Shown here: positions 1 to 8,192 of the stretch, piece by piece
How the letters are laid out: every line of letters starts with the position of its first letter
Position numbering within the stretch: position 1 is the first letter of the stretch
Origin: WHTK01 sp963711035
GTDB lineage: Bacteria; Chloroflexota; Dehalococcoidia; DSTF01; WHTK01
Direction of reading: 5' to 3'
Assembly (NCBI GenBank): GCA_963711035.1
Contig: CAVQCN010000002.1
Coordinates: 296,848 to 360,847 of the forward strand
Length of the DNA: 64,000 nt
Position numbers and translations under genes: made by a program
The notes under the pieces: generated by a model
What the model saw: only the letters and a program-made list of their open reading frames with translations
The model's database searches: none
What the model was told of the DNA's origin: nothing

Positions 1-345
1 AGCTGCGGACGCGCAGAAACATCCGGCCATCCATCCCCGGTTCCGACTCAAGGGCCGTAATTTCGCCGGCGAAGGCGGGCTCTTCTCTGGGTTCCTCCGA
101 CTTCTCCTCGGCGTCGCCAAAGCCGATCTTGATCTCACTTCCGATCTTGAGCTGGGTCGCCGTCCACATAGCTCGAATTCCGAGTCATCGAACTCGAGGA
201 TCGCCATGTCGGGCAGGTGCACGCTGCCGTCTACCCGGATGCGCAGCAGATTGTTCATCATGGCGCTGGGCAAGTCGCGACCATCCACCTTCACGTAGGC
301 ATTGGTGATGAGACGCTTTTCGGCTGGAGTTGCGGTTGCAGCCAT
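1..345 (-). CDS. VgrG / phage late-control D-like eCIS spike-hub protein (5' part, frameshifted, runs off window)
   Basis: The reading frame opens at ATG 345 and gives MAATATPAEKRLITNAYVKV followed by a beta-strand pattern ending FDDSEF, the usual start of gpD/VgrG (gp27-like) hub proteins. The frame then fails near position 172-180. Shifting by one base restores a family-like sequence (IRAMWTATQLKIGSEIKIGF, then FAGEITALE) to the left edge. In contractile injection systems this protein forms the central spike under the tube and baseplate. It starts 2 bases after the LysM protein stop, so the two are probably translated together. The shift may be a sequence error or a real lesion. The rest of the gene and the baseplate genes expected after it lie outside the window. 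Confidence 0.7.
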   Translation of the reverse strand, partial: MAATATPAEKRLITNAYVKVDGRDLPSAMMNNLLRIRVDGSVHLPDMAILEFDDSEFELCGRRPSSRSEVRSRSALATPRRSRRNPEKSPPSPAKLRPLSRNRGWMAGCFCASAA

Positions 346-347
346 GA

Positions 348-1001
348 TTACCTCAGCGGTGCGACGACGAGATACTGCCCCGGCACGATGGCGAAGGGGT
401 CGTCCAGGTTGTTGAGCTCGGCGATGTAGGGCCAGTGGCTCGCCGACCCCAGCTCTTGATACGCGATCAGGTCCAGCGTCTCGCCGGCGATGACGCGGTG
501 CGCCCGAAGGTCCGCGTTGCCCAACGAGGTGGGGTTCTGGCCCTCCGGCTTGTCGATCCACTCCTGCAGCTGCAGGCTAACGGTGGCCCGGGCCGGCGTA
601 CCGTCAGCCAGGAACATCGTGTAGTTCACGTTCAGTGAGTTGATGACGGCCTTGAACTGAGCGTGCTTGTTCGCCCAACTGAACATCACGACCGGCGGCC
701 GCCCCTTGCCCGAGTCCTTGGCCGTGCTCTTGTCCACCTGCGTGAACTTGATCAGCTGCTGCACCCTGTCGACGAGTTTGGCGCCGTCCGTCGGCTTTTC
801 GTAGTCGTCGAGCATCAGCTCCATGCTGATCGTGCGGCCCTTGCCCTGCACGAACTCCAGCGGCGGCGTGTCCTGCCCCTTCTGCTCGCCCTGCTTCCAT
901 TGCAACGAAGTGTTCACGGAGTACTTGGTTGGGTTGTACTGGAACTTGACCTCGGCGCCGGCCGGATCGACAGCCCGAATGCTGGCTTTCTCGAGACTCA
1001 T
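348..1001 (-). CDS. LysM-containing eCIS baseplate/hub protein (CIS tube protein, gp53/Afp7-like)
   Basis: This 217-residue protein begins MSLEKASIRAVDPAGAEVKF and has the QYNPTKYSV segment typical of the proteins that connect the inner tube to the spike. Residues about 170-217 form a LysM-like module (AHRVIAGETLDLIAYQELG, ending PGQYLVVAPLR). In Afp/PVC-type systems such proteins sit between the tube and the VgrG hub, and the LysM may contact peptidoglycan or only act structurally. The stop is 2 bases before the VgrG-like start, and the long Pro-rich gene lies 16 bases upstream, so one operon is likely. The length fits the family. I am confident of the family and less sure of the exact position in the particle. 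Confidence 0.8.
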   Translation of the reverse strand: MSLEKASIRAVDPAGAEVKFQYNPTKYSVNTSLQWKQGEQKGQDTPPLEFVQGKGRTISMELMLDDYEKPTDGAKLVDRVQQLIKFTQVDKSTAKDSGKGRPPVVMFSWANKHAQFKAVINSLNVNYTMFLADGTPARATVSLQLQEWIDKPEGQNPTSLGNADLRAHRVIAGETLDLIAYQELGSASHWPYIAELNNLDDPFAIVPGQYLVVAPLR

Positions 1002-1017
1002 CGCATACCCTCCGCCG

Positions 1018-3583
1018 TCATCTACCGATCAACCCGTTGCCGAAGCCGGCGCGCTCGCGGTCCACCAGCAGCCGCCAGCGCAGCTCGTCGTATACCCTGC
1101 GAGCCAGTATCTCCAGGCTGATCTCACCCTTCTCCTCGCCGCCCTGCCCCTTCTCCTCGCCCTCGTTGCCGGGAAGGGTCATGTTGGAGACGGTCGCGGC
1201 AGGGCCTGCATTCGCTGCAGGCGTACTCTGGGTCGACCCATCTTCCGCCGCCACCCTCGCAATGGTTCCGTCTCCCGCGGCGTTCCCGCGCATCGCCGCA
1301 ACCGTCTCGGGCGCCACCTGGAACGTCGTCATGCCGGGCGTTTCCTCGCGGGCGATAGCAGCAGCAGGACGGCGCAGGATCAGCGGAGCGGCCGTGCCCC
1401 CGGGCAAGGCCGCGGCGCGTGCCTGCCCCGAAGGACGGCGATTGAGCACGCGAGCAGAGGCCGCCCGCGATCGCGCAGCTGTGGCTATACGCGCCGCAGG
1501 GAGTCCGGCAGGCGGCGACATGTCCCGGTCTGTGCTGCCGCCGGCGGTGCGGCTGGACAGCGCTTCTGAAGATAGCGGGGCACCGGCAAACGGCTCTGTT
1601 GCCGGTGGCGCCTGGTGGGCCAGGATGAGTGGCTCTGGGGCCGGTGGCGTCGCGGGCGGCCGTGACTCAGGGGTGCGTTGGAGGTCGTGTACTGCTTCGG
1701 GAGCTTCGGGGACGAGAGCGCTGGACGCTGCTGGCGCCTCCGCGGTCTCGTCTGCGGTCTCACGCTGCAATGCCGCCGGCCTGCGCAGGACCTGCTCAGA
1801 GCCCGCGGCCGGCCTTTCCGGTGGACGCGTATCGTCTTGCCGTGCCAAAGCGGGCTCGCTCGATGGCTGCACCGCGGAGCGCTCAAACGCAGGTGACGAT
1901 GGAGCCGGCGCGGGAGTAGACGCGGGCATCGCGTTCTCGCGGCGGGCGGCGACCGGCGGCGGAGGCGCGGCGGTCTCAGCCGTGGGCCGGTCCACGCTGC
2001 GTCGTATTGGCTCGGTGGCATCTTCCGCCGGCTGGCGGCGGACCAGCCGCCGCAGCGTGAAGAGCAGGCCGCCGCTCTCCCTTTGCGGCGTCGGCGCCGG
2101 CAGCGGCGCCTCCTGAGGCTCCGGTGTCTCAACCTGCTCCGAGCGTGCCAGCGGCATCGGCTCGATGGCAGGGGCCGGCTCGATCGAATGAGGTGTCTCG
2201 AACGATACGACTGCCTCTTCGGGTTCTTCAGCGGCTCGCACCACGGGCGCTTCCGCCGGCGGCTCCGGGGTCGTTGAGGCCGGGCGCGCCGGGAGCTGCG
2301 TCGCGGCTGGAGGCGTTGGAGTAGCGGACGGCGGTGCGGCTTCGCTGCTAGTGGAGCGCGCCAGGTCGGCTGACGGCGTCGACTGGGGCGCCGGCTGACG
2401 GCGGAAGATGCGCAGCACGGAGTCGGCGACACGGCGCGGCGCGGAGCTCATCGAGCGCTGCACGGCCGGGGCAGCTACCGGGGCTGGTTCCCCAGCCTGC
2501 GCCGATGCTCTCGGCAGCGAAGGCTGCGCGGGCTGAGGCGTCTCAACCGACCTCGCGATGGGTAGTGTCTCAGCCCCGCGGGGCGTCTGCGATTGTCCGG
2601 CCGGCGTCGGCGGTTGTGGCGTCTCCACGGCTTCAGGCTGCTCGGTCCGTGGCGCAGGCGTCGCCGAGGGCTCTGATCGCGTTCGCTCCACACGAAAGAC
2701 GGGTTGAGCGGGCGGCGTTGGCTCGGATTGCCGGGGCGCTTGCTGAATCGACGGCGGTGGCGCGCTGGCAGACGGTGGCGTCGGCGACCGTGCGATGCTC
2801 GGCGATTCGGCCTGCGGCGCAGGCGGTTCCGACGTAACGGCGTCGGCGCAGCTCCAGCGATGGCGGCGTGGCGGGTGGCCGCGTCGTGGTCCCTGGTGTC
2901 GACGCGGGAGCCTCCGGAAGCGTCTGCGTGTTCAGGTCGGCGCTCGGCGCCTCAGGGGGTGGGGCCGTCTCGGCTTGCGGCGCCGCCGAACGCGCTATCG
3001 GCGGCGCGGAGGTGCCTTCCGGCGCCGCCGTTTCGATTGGGGCCTCTGGCTCGGGCTCGACTCGCTGCGACATCTCGTCGGTCATCTCGGGCTTCGGCTT
3101 GCGGAAGACGCGTAGCACGCGGTTGAGCAGCGAGGGGTTGGTCTGCTGCCGGACCGGCTGGCGAGGCGCCTCCCGGGGCGATGATTGCGTCGCTTCATGC
3201 TCTGCCCCAGCGCCCGCGGTTGGCTCCGAGAGCTCCGGAGTCGTGGCCGGTGTGGTCGCCAGGTCTGCCGGCTCGGGCAGCAGGCCGGTCGAGAGATGGC
3301 TCTGAACCGTGAGCATCGGCGGGCCGATGTGCTGCTTTGGCTTCGGCAGGCGCAGGATGAAAGGCTGCGTGCGCGGCAGGGCCAGTGCCGTTGATGCGCC
3401 CGGCCGTCTACCGGCGCCGAACAGCCGCAGCGTCGGCCGGTAGCGGCGCGCGATGCGTGTCGACATCGACAACGACCTGAGGGGCGATGTTGCGAGGCGT
3501 GTCTGCCACCTGGCAGTCCGCCTGGTCGCCATTCCGGACCAGTCGCGCAGTGGCATGCCTTGCGGTTCTCGTTCGTTTGTCAC
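1018..3583 (-). CDS. Long Pro/Ala-rich eCIS-associated protein, one frameshift near 2.85 kb
   Basis: A GTG at 3583 opens a Pro/Ala/Glu-rich protein (MTNEREPQGMPLRDW...). Near 2830-2865 the frame changes; the next frame continues the same composition (TSEPPAPQAESPSIARS) and runs to the stop at 1018. Joined, it is about 850 residues, nearly all low-complexity linker. Three short basic amphipathic segments recur: NRVLRVFRKPKP (about 3.1 kb), DSVLRIFRRQPAP (about 2.4 kb) and LFTLRRLVRRQPAE (about 2.05 kb). The C-terminus has a helix, LARRVYDELRWRLLVDRERAG. The gene sits between the tube protein and the LysM protein in an otherwise standard eCIS operon. Its function is not known to me; a flexible scaffold, tape-measure or fibre role is conceivable. 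Long antisense open frames here come from the GC bias. Confidence 0.6.
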
Positions 3584-3585
3584 GC

Positions 3586-4035
3586 TTATGCTTCCACGAA
3601 TCCTTCGTGAGCCAGCTCGAGCGTCTCCACGGCGATCGCATTAGAAGTCGACTGCAGGGACGGCCCCGTCCACTTGACCGGGAACGCATCCACGAACTGC
3701 CAGCTCGTGATCTTTTCCAGATCCGCGTTGAAGACGTGGATGGAGATGTTCTGGCGCTTCCGCTTGCCCCTCATGACGTCCTGCACCCAATCGAGAAGGT
3801 CGGTTGACTTGGTGATGCCGCGCTTGAGCGTGATGTTGGAGAAGTCGGCGCGGCCCGGCAGCTTGTGGGTGGTGTAGTTCAGCCCGCCCTCTTCGACTTT
3901 CTCTGTCTGAAGGGTTACGCCGATGCCGGAGCACTCGGAGAAGGTCGCGACCAGCTCGCCGCCGATCTCGATGCCAAAGAGGACCGAGAGTGCGATCTTG
4001 TCGTCCTGGCGCGTATCGCCCGCGAACGTGGGCAT
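3586..4035 (-). CDS. eCIS/phage inner tube protein (T4 gp19-like)
   Basis: This 149-residue protein (MPTFAGDTRQDDKIALSVLF) has the gp19/Afp1-type tube fold pattern: FGIEIGGELVATFSECSGIG, then the tube signature LPGRADFSNITLKRGITKS, then a C-terminal ETLELAHEGF. These subunits stack as hexameric rings inside the sheath and form the channel that is pushed into the target. A GGAGG Shine-Dalgarno lies 4-8 bases before the ATG, inside the end of the small upstream gene. The Pro-rich gene begins directly after its stop. It is a paralogue of the tube protein at 4876-5331, and eCIS commonly have two or three such forms, one of which may be the baseplate-proximal ring. Confidence 0.86.
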   Translation of the reverse strand: MPTFAGDTRQDDKIALSVLFGIEIGGELVATFSECSGIGVTLQTEKVEEGGLNYTTHKLPGRADFSNITLKRGITKSTDLLDWVQDVMRGKRKRQNISIHVFNADLEKITSWQFVDAFPVKWTGPSLQSTSNAIAVETLELAHEGFVEA

Positions 4036-4039
4036 GTCG

Positions 4040-4213
4040 TTACCTCCGGTCCCTCAGCGGTGGCGCCCCACGGCGTTCCTTTTCGATGACGATTTCGTCC
4101 CGAAGCAGCCGGTAAACCAGGTCGCAGAGCTTCCGCAGGTCGTCCTCATTGAGATCGGGGACACGGTCGGCCTCAGCCGCCTTGGAACCTCCGGAAGTCG
4201 CGTCTTCAGGCAT
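4040..4213 (-). CDS. Small 57-residue eCIS operon protein sharing a helix with the Pro-rich protein
   Basis: An ATG at 4213 opens a 57-residue frame, MPEDATSGGSKAAEADRVPD..., ending at TAA 4040-4042. Its second half, LRKLCDLVYRLLRDEIVIEK followed by ERRGAP, matches in pattern the C-terminal helix of the Pro-rich protein encoded downstream (LARRVYDELRWRLLVDRERAG): VY, LR, then ER-x-G at the same spacing. It fills the only gap between two eCIS genes, and its last codons contain the Shine-Dalgarno of the tube gene, which implies translational coupling. No known function is recognised; a small tube/tail chaperone or docking helix is possible. Confidence 0.6.
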   Translation of the reverse strand: MPEDATSGGSKAAEADRVPDLNEDDLRKLCDLVYRLLRDEIVIEKERRGAPPLRDRR

Positions 4214-4232
4214 TGCTCAGAACCTCGCGTCG

Positions 4233-4493
4233 TTAGAGCGACGCTATTACCGTTTCGCCGGCCGCCTCATCGTTCAGCCGTCGGTTGATGTCGCTGATCT
4301 CCTTCGCCCAGCGCCGTCGCTCGGCGTGCTCAAGGTTGAGGATCTGCTCCAGTGGCCAGTGGAAGTGGTAGGCGATAAATGCCACCTCCTTCGCGATCTC
4401 ATCCTCGCGGTCGGCGACCTGTTGCCAGACCCTGCCTAGCGACTGGAACGGGATCAACTCCTCGTCCTCGTCGCTGCCACCGCCGGCGCTCAC
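4233..4493 (-). CDS. Small eCIS/phage tail assembly protein (DUF6760-like)
   Basis: I place the start at GTG 4493, which overlaps the stop of the preceding gene as GTGA, giving 86 residues. The protein contains VWQQVADREDEIAKEVAFIA then YHFHWPLEQILNLEHAERRR, the compact helical family found next to tube genes in many eCIS (the DUF6760 type, as far as I can judge). The YHFHW...LEHAERRRW core is the recognisable part. In phages, proteins at this position help tail assembly and need not be in the particle. The overlap with 4490-4876 and the 19-base gap to the next small gene put it in the same operon. Confidence 0.62.
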   Translation of the reverse strand: MSAGGGSDEDEELIPFQSLGRVWQQVADREDEIAKEVAFIAYHFHWPLEQILNLEHAERRRWAKEISDINRRLNDEAAGETVIASL

Positions 4494-4876
4494 GCTAAAG
4501 GGGAGCCGCTGGTCTCCTCCGCGCCTTCCGCCAGCGGTACGAAGTACTCGCCGCAGGCGGGGCACCGCACCTGGCCTTCCGGAGCCACCAGTTCGTTCTT
4601 GGTGCGGTAGAGCTCCTGCAGGAAGGCCAGGTCGGCGGTAAACAGCGACTCGATCACCGCCGTGTCGATAACGGCGACGGTGCCCAGGTGCGTGATCACC
4701 CGCGATAGCAGGATGATTGTGTGATACGCCGGATTCTGCCTCACGCGGGCGTCCCGCAGGGGCGCGATCTCGTCCGCGGCGGTCGCAAGACGCATACGCC
4801 CCTTGCGATGCACCGTACCGCTGCGATCGACGTACCCCCGCGGGAGCGTGAAGTCGAATTCAGTCTGAAGATTCAT
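4490..4876 (-). CDS. Phage tail assembly-type protein with a C-terminal CxxC
   Basis: The start is ATG 4876, which shares its A with the stop of the upstream tube gene (TGATG); a longer frame upstream is not needed. The 128-residue product begins MNLQTEFDFTLPRGYVDRSG and continues RLATAADEIAPLRDARVRQN, matching a family of small proteins that sit beside tube genes in eCIS and Mu-like tails. The C-terminus has CPACGEYFVPLAEG, a CxxC that could bind zinc or a metal with partner cysteines. It probably chaperones tube or baseplate assembly. The stop overlaps the next gene's GTG, so the five genes from 5331 to 3586 are tightly coupled. Confidence 0.68.
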   Translation of the reverse strand: MNLQTEFDFTLPRGYVDRSGTVHRKGRMRLATAADEIAPLRDARVRQNPAYHTIILLSRVITHLGTVAVIDTAVIESLFTADLAFLQELYRTKNELVAPEGQVRCPACGEYFVPLAEGAEETSGSPLA

Positions 4877-5331
4877 CACTCTGGCGAGAAGCCCTCGTGC
4901 GAGATGGTGATCTCTTCGATCAAGGCGTTGTTGTCGGCGACCTTGACGTCGCTCACCTTCCACTTGGACGGCCAGCCGCGCACGAAGCTCACGCGCCGGA
5001 TCTCCATGTCGCGCGCGTCGTAGAAGACGACCGAGCCGCTCTTGCGAGCCAGGTCGATCTGGCCGTCCTCAACCTGCTTCCGCCACTCGTAGAGCTCCTT
5101 GGAGTCGGTGACGCCGCGCTTGAGGACGATGTCGTCCCACTTCATGTTGCCGGCCTGCTTGCTGATGTGCTGTTTGCCGTCGGCGCTCGATTCGCGGTGC
5201 TCGACGACCTCGTTGCTGCTGCCGAAGCCGCTCGCTTCGCTGAAGGTCACGCCCTCCAGACCCTGTACGTCCAGACCAAAGTGATCGACGACTAGCGGGT
5301 CAGCCAGGCTGTCAAAGATGTTACGTGGCAC
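4876..5331 (-). CDS. eCIS inner tube protein (gp19-like), second paralogue
   Basis: This 151-residue protein (MPRNIFDSLADPLVVDHFGL) has the tube-family layout: VQGLEGVTFSEASGFGSSNE, the central NMKWDDIVLKRGVTDSKELY, and the C-terminal EEITISHEGFSPE. It is homologous to the tube protein at 3586-4035, and the pair is normal for eCIS. It follows the sheath gene after a 55-base gap, the usual sheath-tube order. Its stop overlaps the start of the small assembly gene. As the copy adjacent to the sheath it is the better candidate for the main tube subunit. Confidence 0.86.
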   Translation of the reverse strand: MPRNIFDSLADPLVVDHFGLDVQGLEGVTFSEASGFGSSNEVVEHRESSADGKQHISKQAGNMKWDDIVLKRGVTDSKELYEWRKQVEDGQIDLARKSGSVVFYDARDMEIRRVSFVRGWPSKWKVSDVKVADNNALIEEITISHEGFSPE

Positions 5332-5386
5332 CTATGTACTCCTCTTCTACTGCTATTCCTGCTATTCCGTCACCGCCGGGGCAGAC

Positions 5387-6994
5387 CTACTCGGTCGCCC
5401 CGGGCGTGATCTGGCGGATGTGGAAGATGACGAACTCGGCCGGCTTCACCGGCGCGATGCCGATTTCGCAGACCATCATGCCCGCGTCGATGATCTCGGG
5501 CGGGTTGGTCTCGCGGTCGCACTTGACGTAGAAGGCCTCGCCAGCGGTGGCGCCGAACAGCGCTCCCGTGCCCCAGACCCGTGTCAGGAACGCCGTGATG
5601 TCGCGGCGTACCTTGGCCCACAGGGCCATGTCGTTCGGCTCGAACACGACCCACTGGGTGCCCCGCTCGATCGAGCCTTCGACGAAGTTGAAGAGGCGGC
5701 GGACGTTGAGGTAGCGCCATTCGGATGCGGCCTCGGCCAGGGTGCGGCCGCCCCATACACGGATGCCACGGCCCGGGAAGGCGCGGATGCAGTTGATGCT
5801 CTTCACGTTCAGCGTGCCGAGCTCTGCCTGCGTCACGTGCATCCCCAGGTCCAACGCGCCGATCACTTCTTCGTTGGCAGGCGCCTTGTGGACGCCCCGG
5901 CGGTCGTCGGTGCGGGCCCAGATGCCGGCCATGTAGCCGCTGGGCGGGATGAATGACGTGCCGCGTGTCGCCGGGTCGTCGACCTTGATCCAGGGGTAGT
6001 ACAGCGCACCGTAGCCGTCGTCCGAGATCAGGTTGGCGACGCTGGTCTTCCAGTTGTCGACCTGCGTTGGGTCCAGGTCGGGCGGCGTGTCCAGGATGGC
6101 GACGCGGTCACCCATGCGCATGCAGTGGCCCAGGATGGCCTTCTGCAGCGAGATGACGCCGTCCATGTCGAGGTGGCCGTCCTGGTAGGCCTTCATGATG
6201 TCCGGCACCACGACCATCGTGACGTCGTCCAGAGCTTCGAGCCCTTCGATGCCCGACCGGGTCGAGACGCTGCCCTGGAAGTCGGCCGGCACCAGTGACG
6301 TCATGGACTCGCTGCCGCCGTCGAGGGAGTAGCTGCCCGCGCTCGGCACGCGGTCCGCGACCGAAAGGCCGCGCGGCGAGAGGTCCTCGACCGAGATGAA
6401 GCGCGAGCCTGTCTGCTCGTCGTTGATGACGTCTACGACGTTGCGCGCGTCGCCGCGGCGCAGGGTGAGGTTCTCGAATACCTCGGGGCCGCCGCCGAGG
6501 GGACCGCGGATTGTCATGCGGAAGCGTGGCTCCTCGGTAGAGGCGGCGGCGCCACCGCTACCTTCGCCCTCGCCTTCGGCAGGCGGTGCGGGCGGAGGGG
6601 CTTCGTCGGCGATCTCGATGGAGATGTCGTTGCCGTCCGCACCGATCAGCTTGGACGTGAAGCGCAACGTGCTGGCATCGCCGCCAGCCCGGGCCGGCAG
6701 CGATGCCACGGCGGGCGTGCTGACCACGTCGCCGCCGACGCGCACGACCCAGGCATTGCCGCCGCCGTTGGCGAAGAAGCCGTACACGGACAGCGGCATG
6801 TAGCCGCTCTTGATGAAGCCGCCGAACGTGTTCGTGTACTGCGTCCAGTTCGTCACCCGGACCGGCGCGTTGAGCGGGCCTTTCTCGGCGAAGCCGACGA
6901 AGGCTGCCACCGCAGTACCGACACCTTCGATTGGGCGACTGCCGCCCGGTATCTCCTCTACGTAAACACCTGGTGCCTGATAGGTTGTTGGCAT
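5387..6994 (-). CDS. Contractile tail sheath protein
   Basis: This 535-residue protein has the classic sheath N-terminus (YQAPGVYVEEIPGGSRPIEG, then AVAAFVGFAEKGPLNAPVRV) and C-terminal domain (RGIRVWGGRTLAEAASEWRY, NVRRLFNFVEGSIERGTQWV, MMVCEIGIAPVKPAEFVIFH). Both ends form the linker strands that mesh sheath subunits. The middle (about residues 90-250) is a variable surface domain with a Pro/Glu/Gly-rich insertion. Contraction of the sheath drives the tube out of the particle. The gene is complete and undamaged, unlike several others in the cluster. Both Walker motifs and signal peptides are absent, as expected for a cytoplasmically assembled structural protein. Confidence 0.93.
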   Translation of the reverse strand: MPTTYQAPGVYVEEIPGGSRPIEGVGTAVAAFVGFAEKGPLNAPVRVTNWTQYTNTFGGFIKSGYMPLSVYGFFANGGGNAWVVRVGGDVVSTPAVASLPARAGGDASTLRFTSKLIGADGNDISIEIADEAPPPAPPAEGEGEGSGGAAASTEEPRFRMTIRGPLGGGPEVFENLTLRRGDARNVVDVINDEQTGSRFISVEDLSPRGLSVADRVPSAGSYSLDGGSESMTSLVPADFQGSVSTRSGIEGLEALDDVTMVVVPDIMKAYQDGHLDMDGVISLQKAILGHCMRMGDRVAILDTPPDLDPTQVDNWKTSVANLISDDGYGALYYPWIKVDDPATRGTSFIPPSGYMAGIWARTDDRRGVHKAPANEEVIGALDLGMHVTQAELGTLNVKSINCIRAFPGRGIRVWGGRTLAEAASEWRYLNVRRLFNFVEGSIERGTQWVVFEPNDMALWAKVRRDITAFLTRVWGTGALFGATAGEAFYVKCDRETNPPEIIDAGMMVCEIGIAPVKPAEFVIFHIRQITPGATE

Positions 6995-7036
6995 GTTCTC
7001 TCCTTCGCCCCGAGTCGTCGGGGCCCACTCACCGAC

Positions 7037-7969
7037 CTATTCCTGGCCTGTGTTCCTGGTTCTGCGGCCTCTTCGCCCGCTGCTCCCCGGCGGCCCGTCG
7101 CCGCCGGTACCATTTGTTGAACCGTTTCCGTTTGCCGAACCGTCGCTGTTTTCCGTGCTGCTTGGTAGCGTGATCACCGCGTCCCTGGGCAGGTTCAGCT
7201 CGAACTGGTAGAAGTTGCCTTCGTAGCGCACCCAGACCAGCTGTTTGCCAGGGGTCACGTTGTTCAGGGAGTATTCGCCGCGGTCGTCCGTGTTGGTCGA
7301 CGAGTAGTCGGCCCGGACGAGAGCTCCCACCACGGGCTGGCCGTCGCGCTCCACGCGACCCGCGAGACGTATGGGCCGCGTCGGGGACGGCGTCCAGTTG
7401 GGGCTGTCCATGCCGACGTCGTGACCACTGACGGCCGGGCTGCTGTACTCGACTTCGAGCTCCAGAGGGATCGTCACCGTCACGCGCACCGACGGGTGCA
7501 GGTCGTTGTCGAGTACGCTCCAGATATCGACGACGTCCTTGAAGCTCTCCGGCTGCGCGACTTCGGTCCTCACCTCGTCGGCATCGACCAGGGCGCCCTG
7601 CAGGACGTCGATAGGCAGCACCGGATGGCGGAACAGCACGCGCGTGGCGCCGGCCAGCAGGCGGTGCTCGTCTTCCACCTCATTGGACCAGGCGGTGATC
7701 ATGTAGTTGCAGTCCAGCTTCACCGGTGGCCGCCGCGTGGTGGCCGTACCGTTCGCGCGCGAAATCATCCATCGGCGGCCGCGCAGCTCGCGGTTCTCCT
7801 GGATGTTGTAGAGGTAGAGGCAAAGCGTGGGCCGCGTCAGGCGCGAGCGAAAGTCACGGTTCGGCACATCGAAGCTGATGTCGAAGCCATCCGCTTCGAT
7901 GCGCTCCATGACCCGCGGCAAATCCTGTACAAGAAGCGCTTTCAAGCTCTCGTCCAGTTCGTTCAGCAT
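7037..7969 (-). CDS. DUF4255 (Pvc16-type) tail terminator protein with C-terminal Ig-like/carboxypeptidase-regulatory domain
   Basis: Residues 1-190 match the DUF4255 family (MLNELDESLKALLVQDLPRV, RPTLCLYLYNIQENRELRGR, LDCNYMITAWSNEVEDEHRL), the cap or tube-terminating protein of Afp/PVC particles. Residues about 205-275 form a separate beta-sandwich (RLAGRVERDGQPVVGALVRA, DDRGEYSLNNVTPGKQLVWV) of the carboxypeptidase-regulatory/CNA-B type, and a Gly/Asn/Ser-rich tail follows. Such fused domains are seen in some DUF4255 proteins and may decorate the cap. The sheath gene begins 42 bases downstream. The 220 bases upstream, towards the DUF4157 gene, hold no frame I can support. Confidence 0.86.
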   Translation of the reverse strand: MLNELDESLKALLVQDLPRVMERIEADGFDISFDVPNRDFRSRLTRPTLCLYLYNIQENRELRGRRWMISRANGTATTRRPPVKLDCNYMITAWSNEVEDEHRLLAGATRVLFRHPVLPIDVLQGALVDADEVRTEVAQPESFKDVVDIWSVLDNDLHPSVRVTVTIPLELEVEYSSPAVSGHDVGMDSPNWTPSPTRPIRLAGRVERDGQPVVGALVRADYSSTNTDDRGEYSLNNVTPGKQLVWVRYEGNFYQFELNLPRDAVITLPSSTENSDGSANGNGSTNGTGGDGPPGSSGRRGRRTRNTGQE

Positions 7970-8192
7970 CGCTGCAAGGAAAGGGTACTCAGAGACGATT
8001 GAGGAAAAATTGATTGCGAATTGAGAAATGGAGACAAAAGGGGCTCTTGGGGGCCCTTCGTCACGTTGTCTCGGTCTTCGGTGTCACTCCAGCCAGCAGC
8101 ACCTGGGCAGTAAAGCGCCGCCTCTGACGAGATCAGAGGCGGCGATGGTCCGGACGATGGAAGGAAGAGCCCCCGTGGCCGGCGGCTCGCGT

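Noticed and set aside
1037..2116. Long plus-strand frame opposite the Pro-rich gene
   Set aside because: Ser/Gly/Ala/Arg-rich noise from GC bias; the minus strand has the operon context and a family-like C-terminus.
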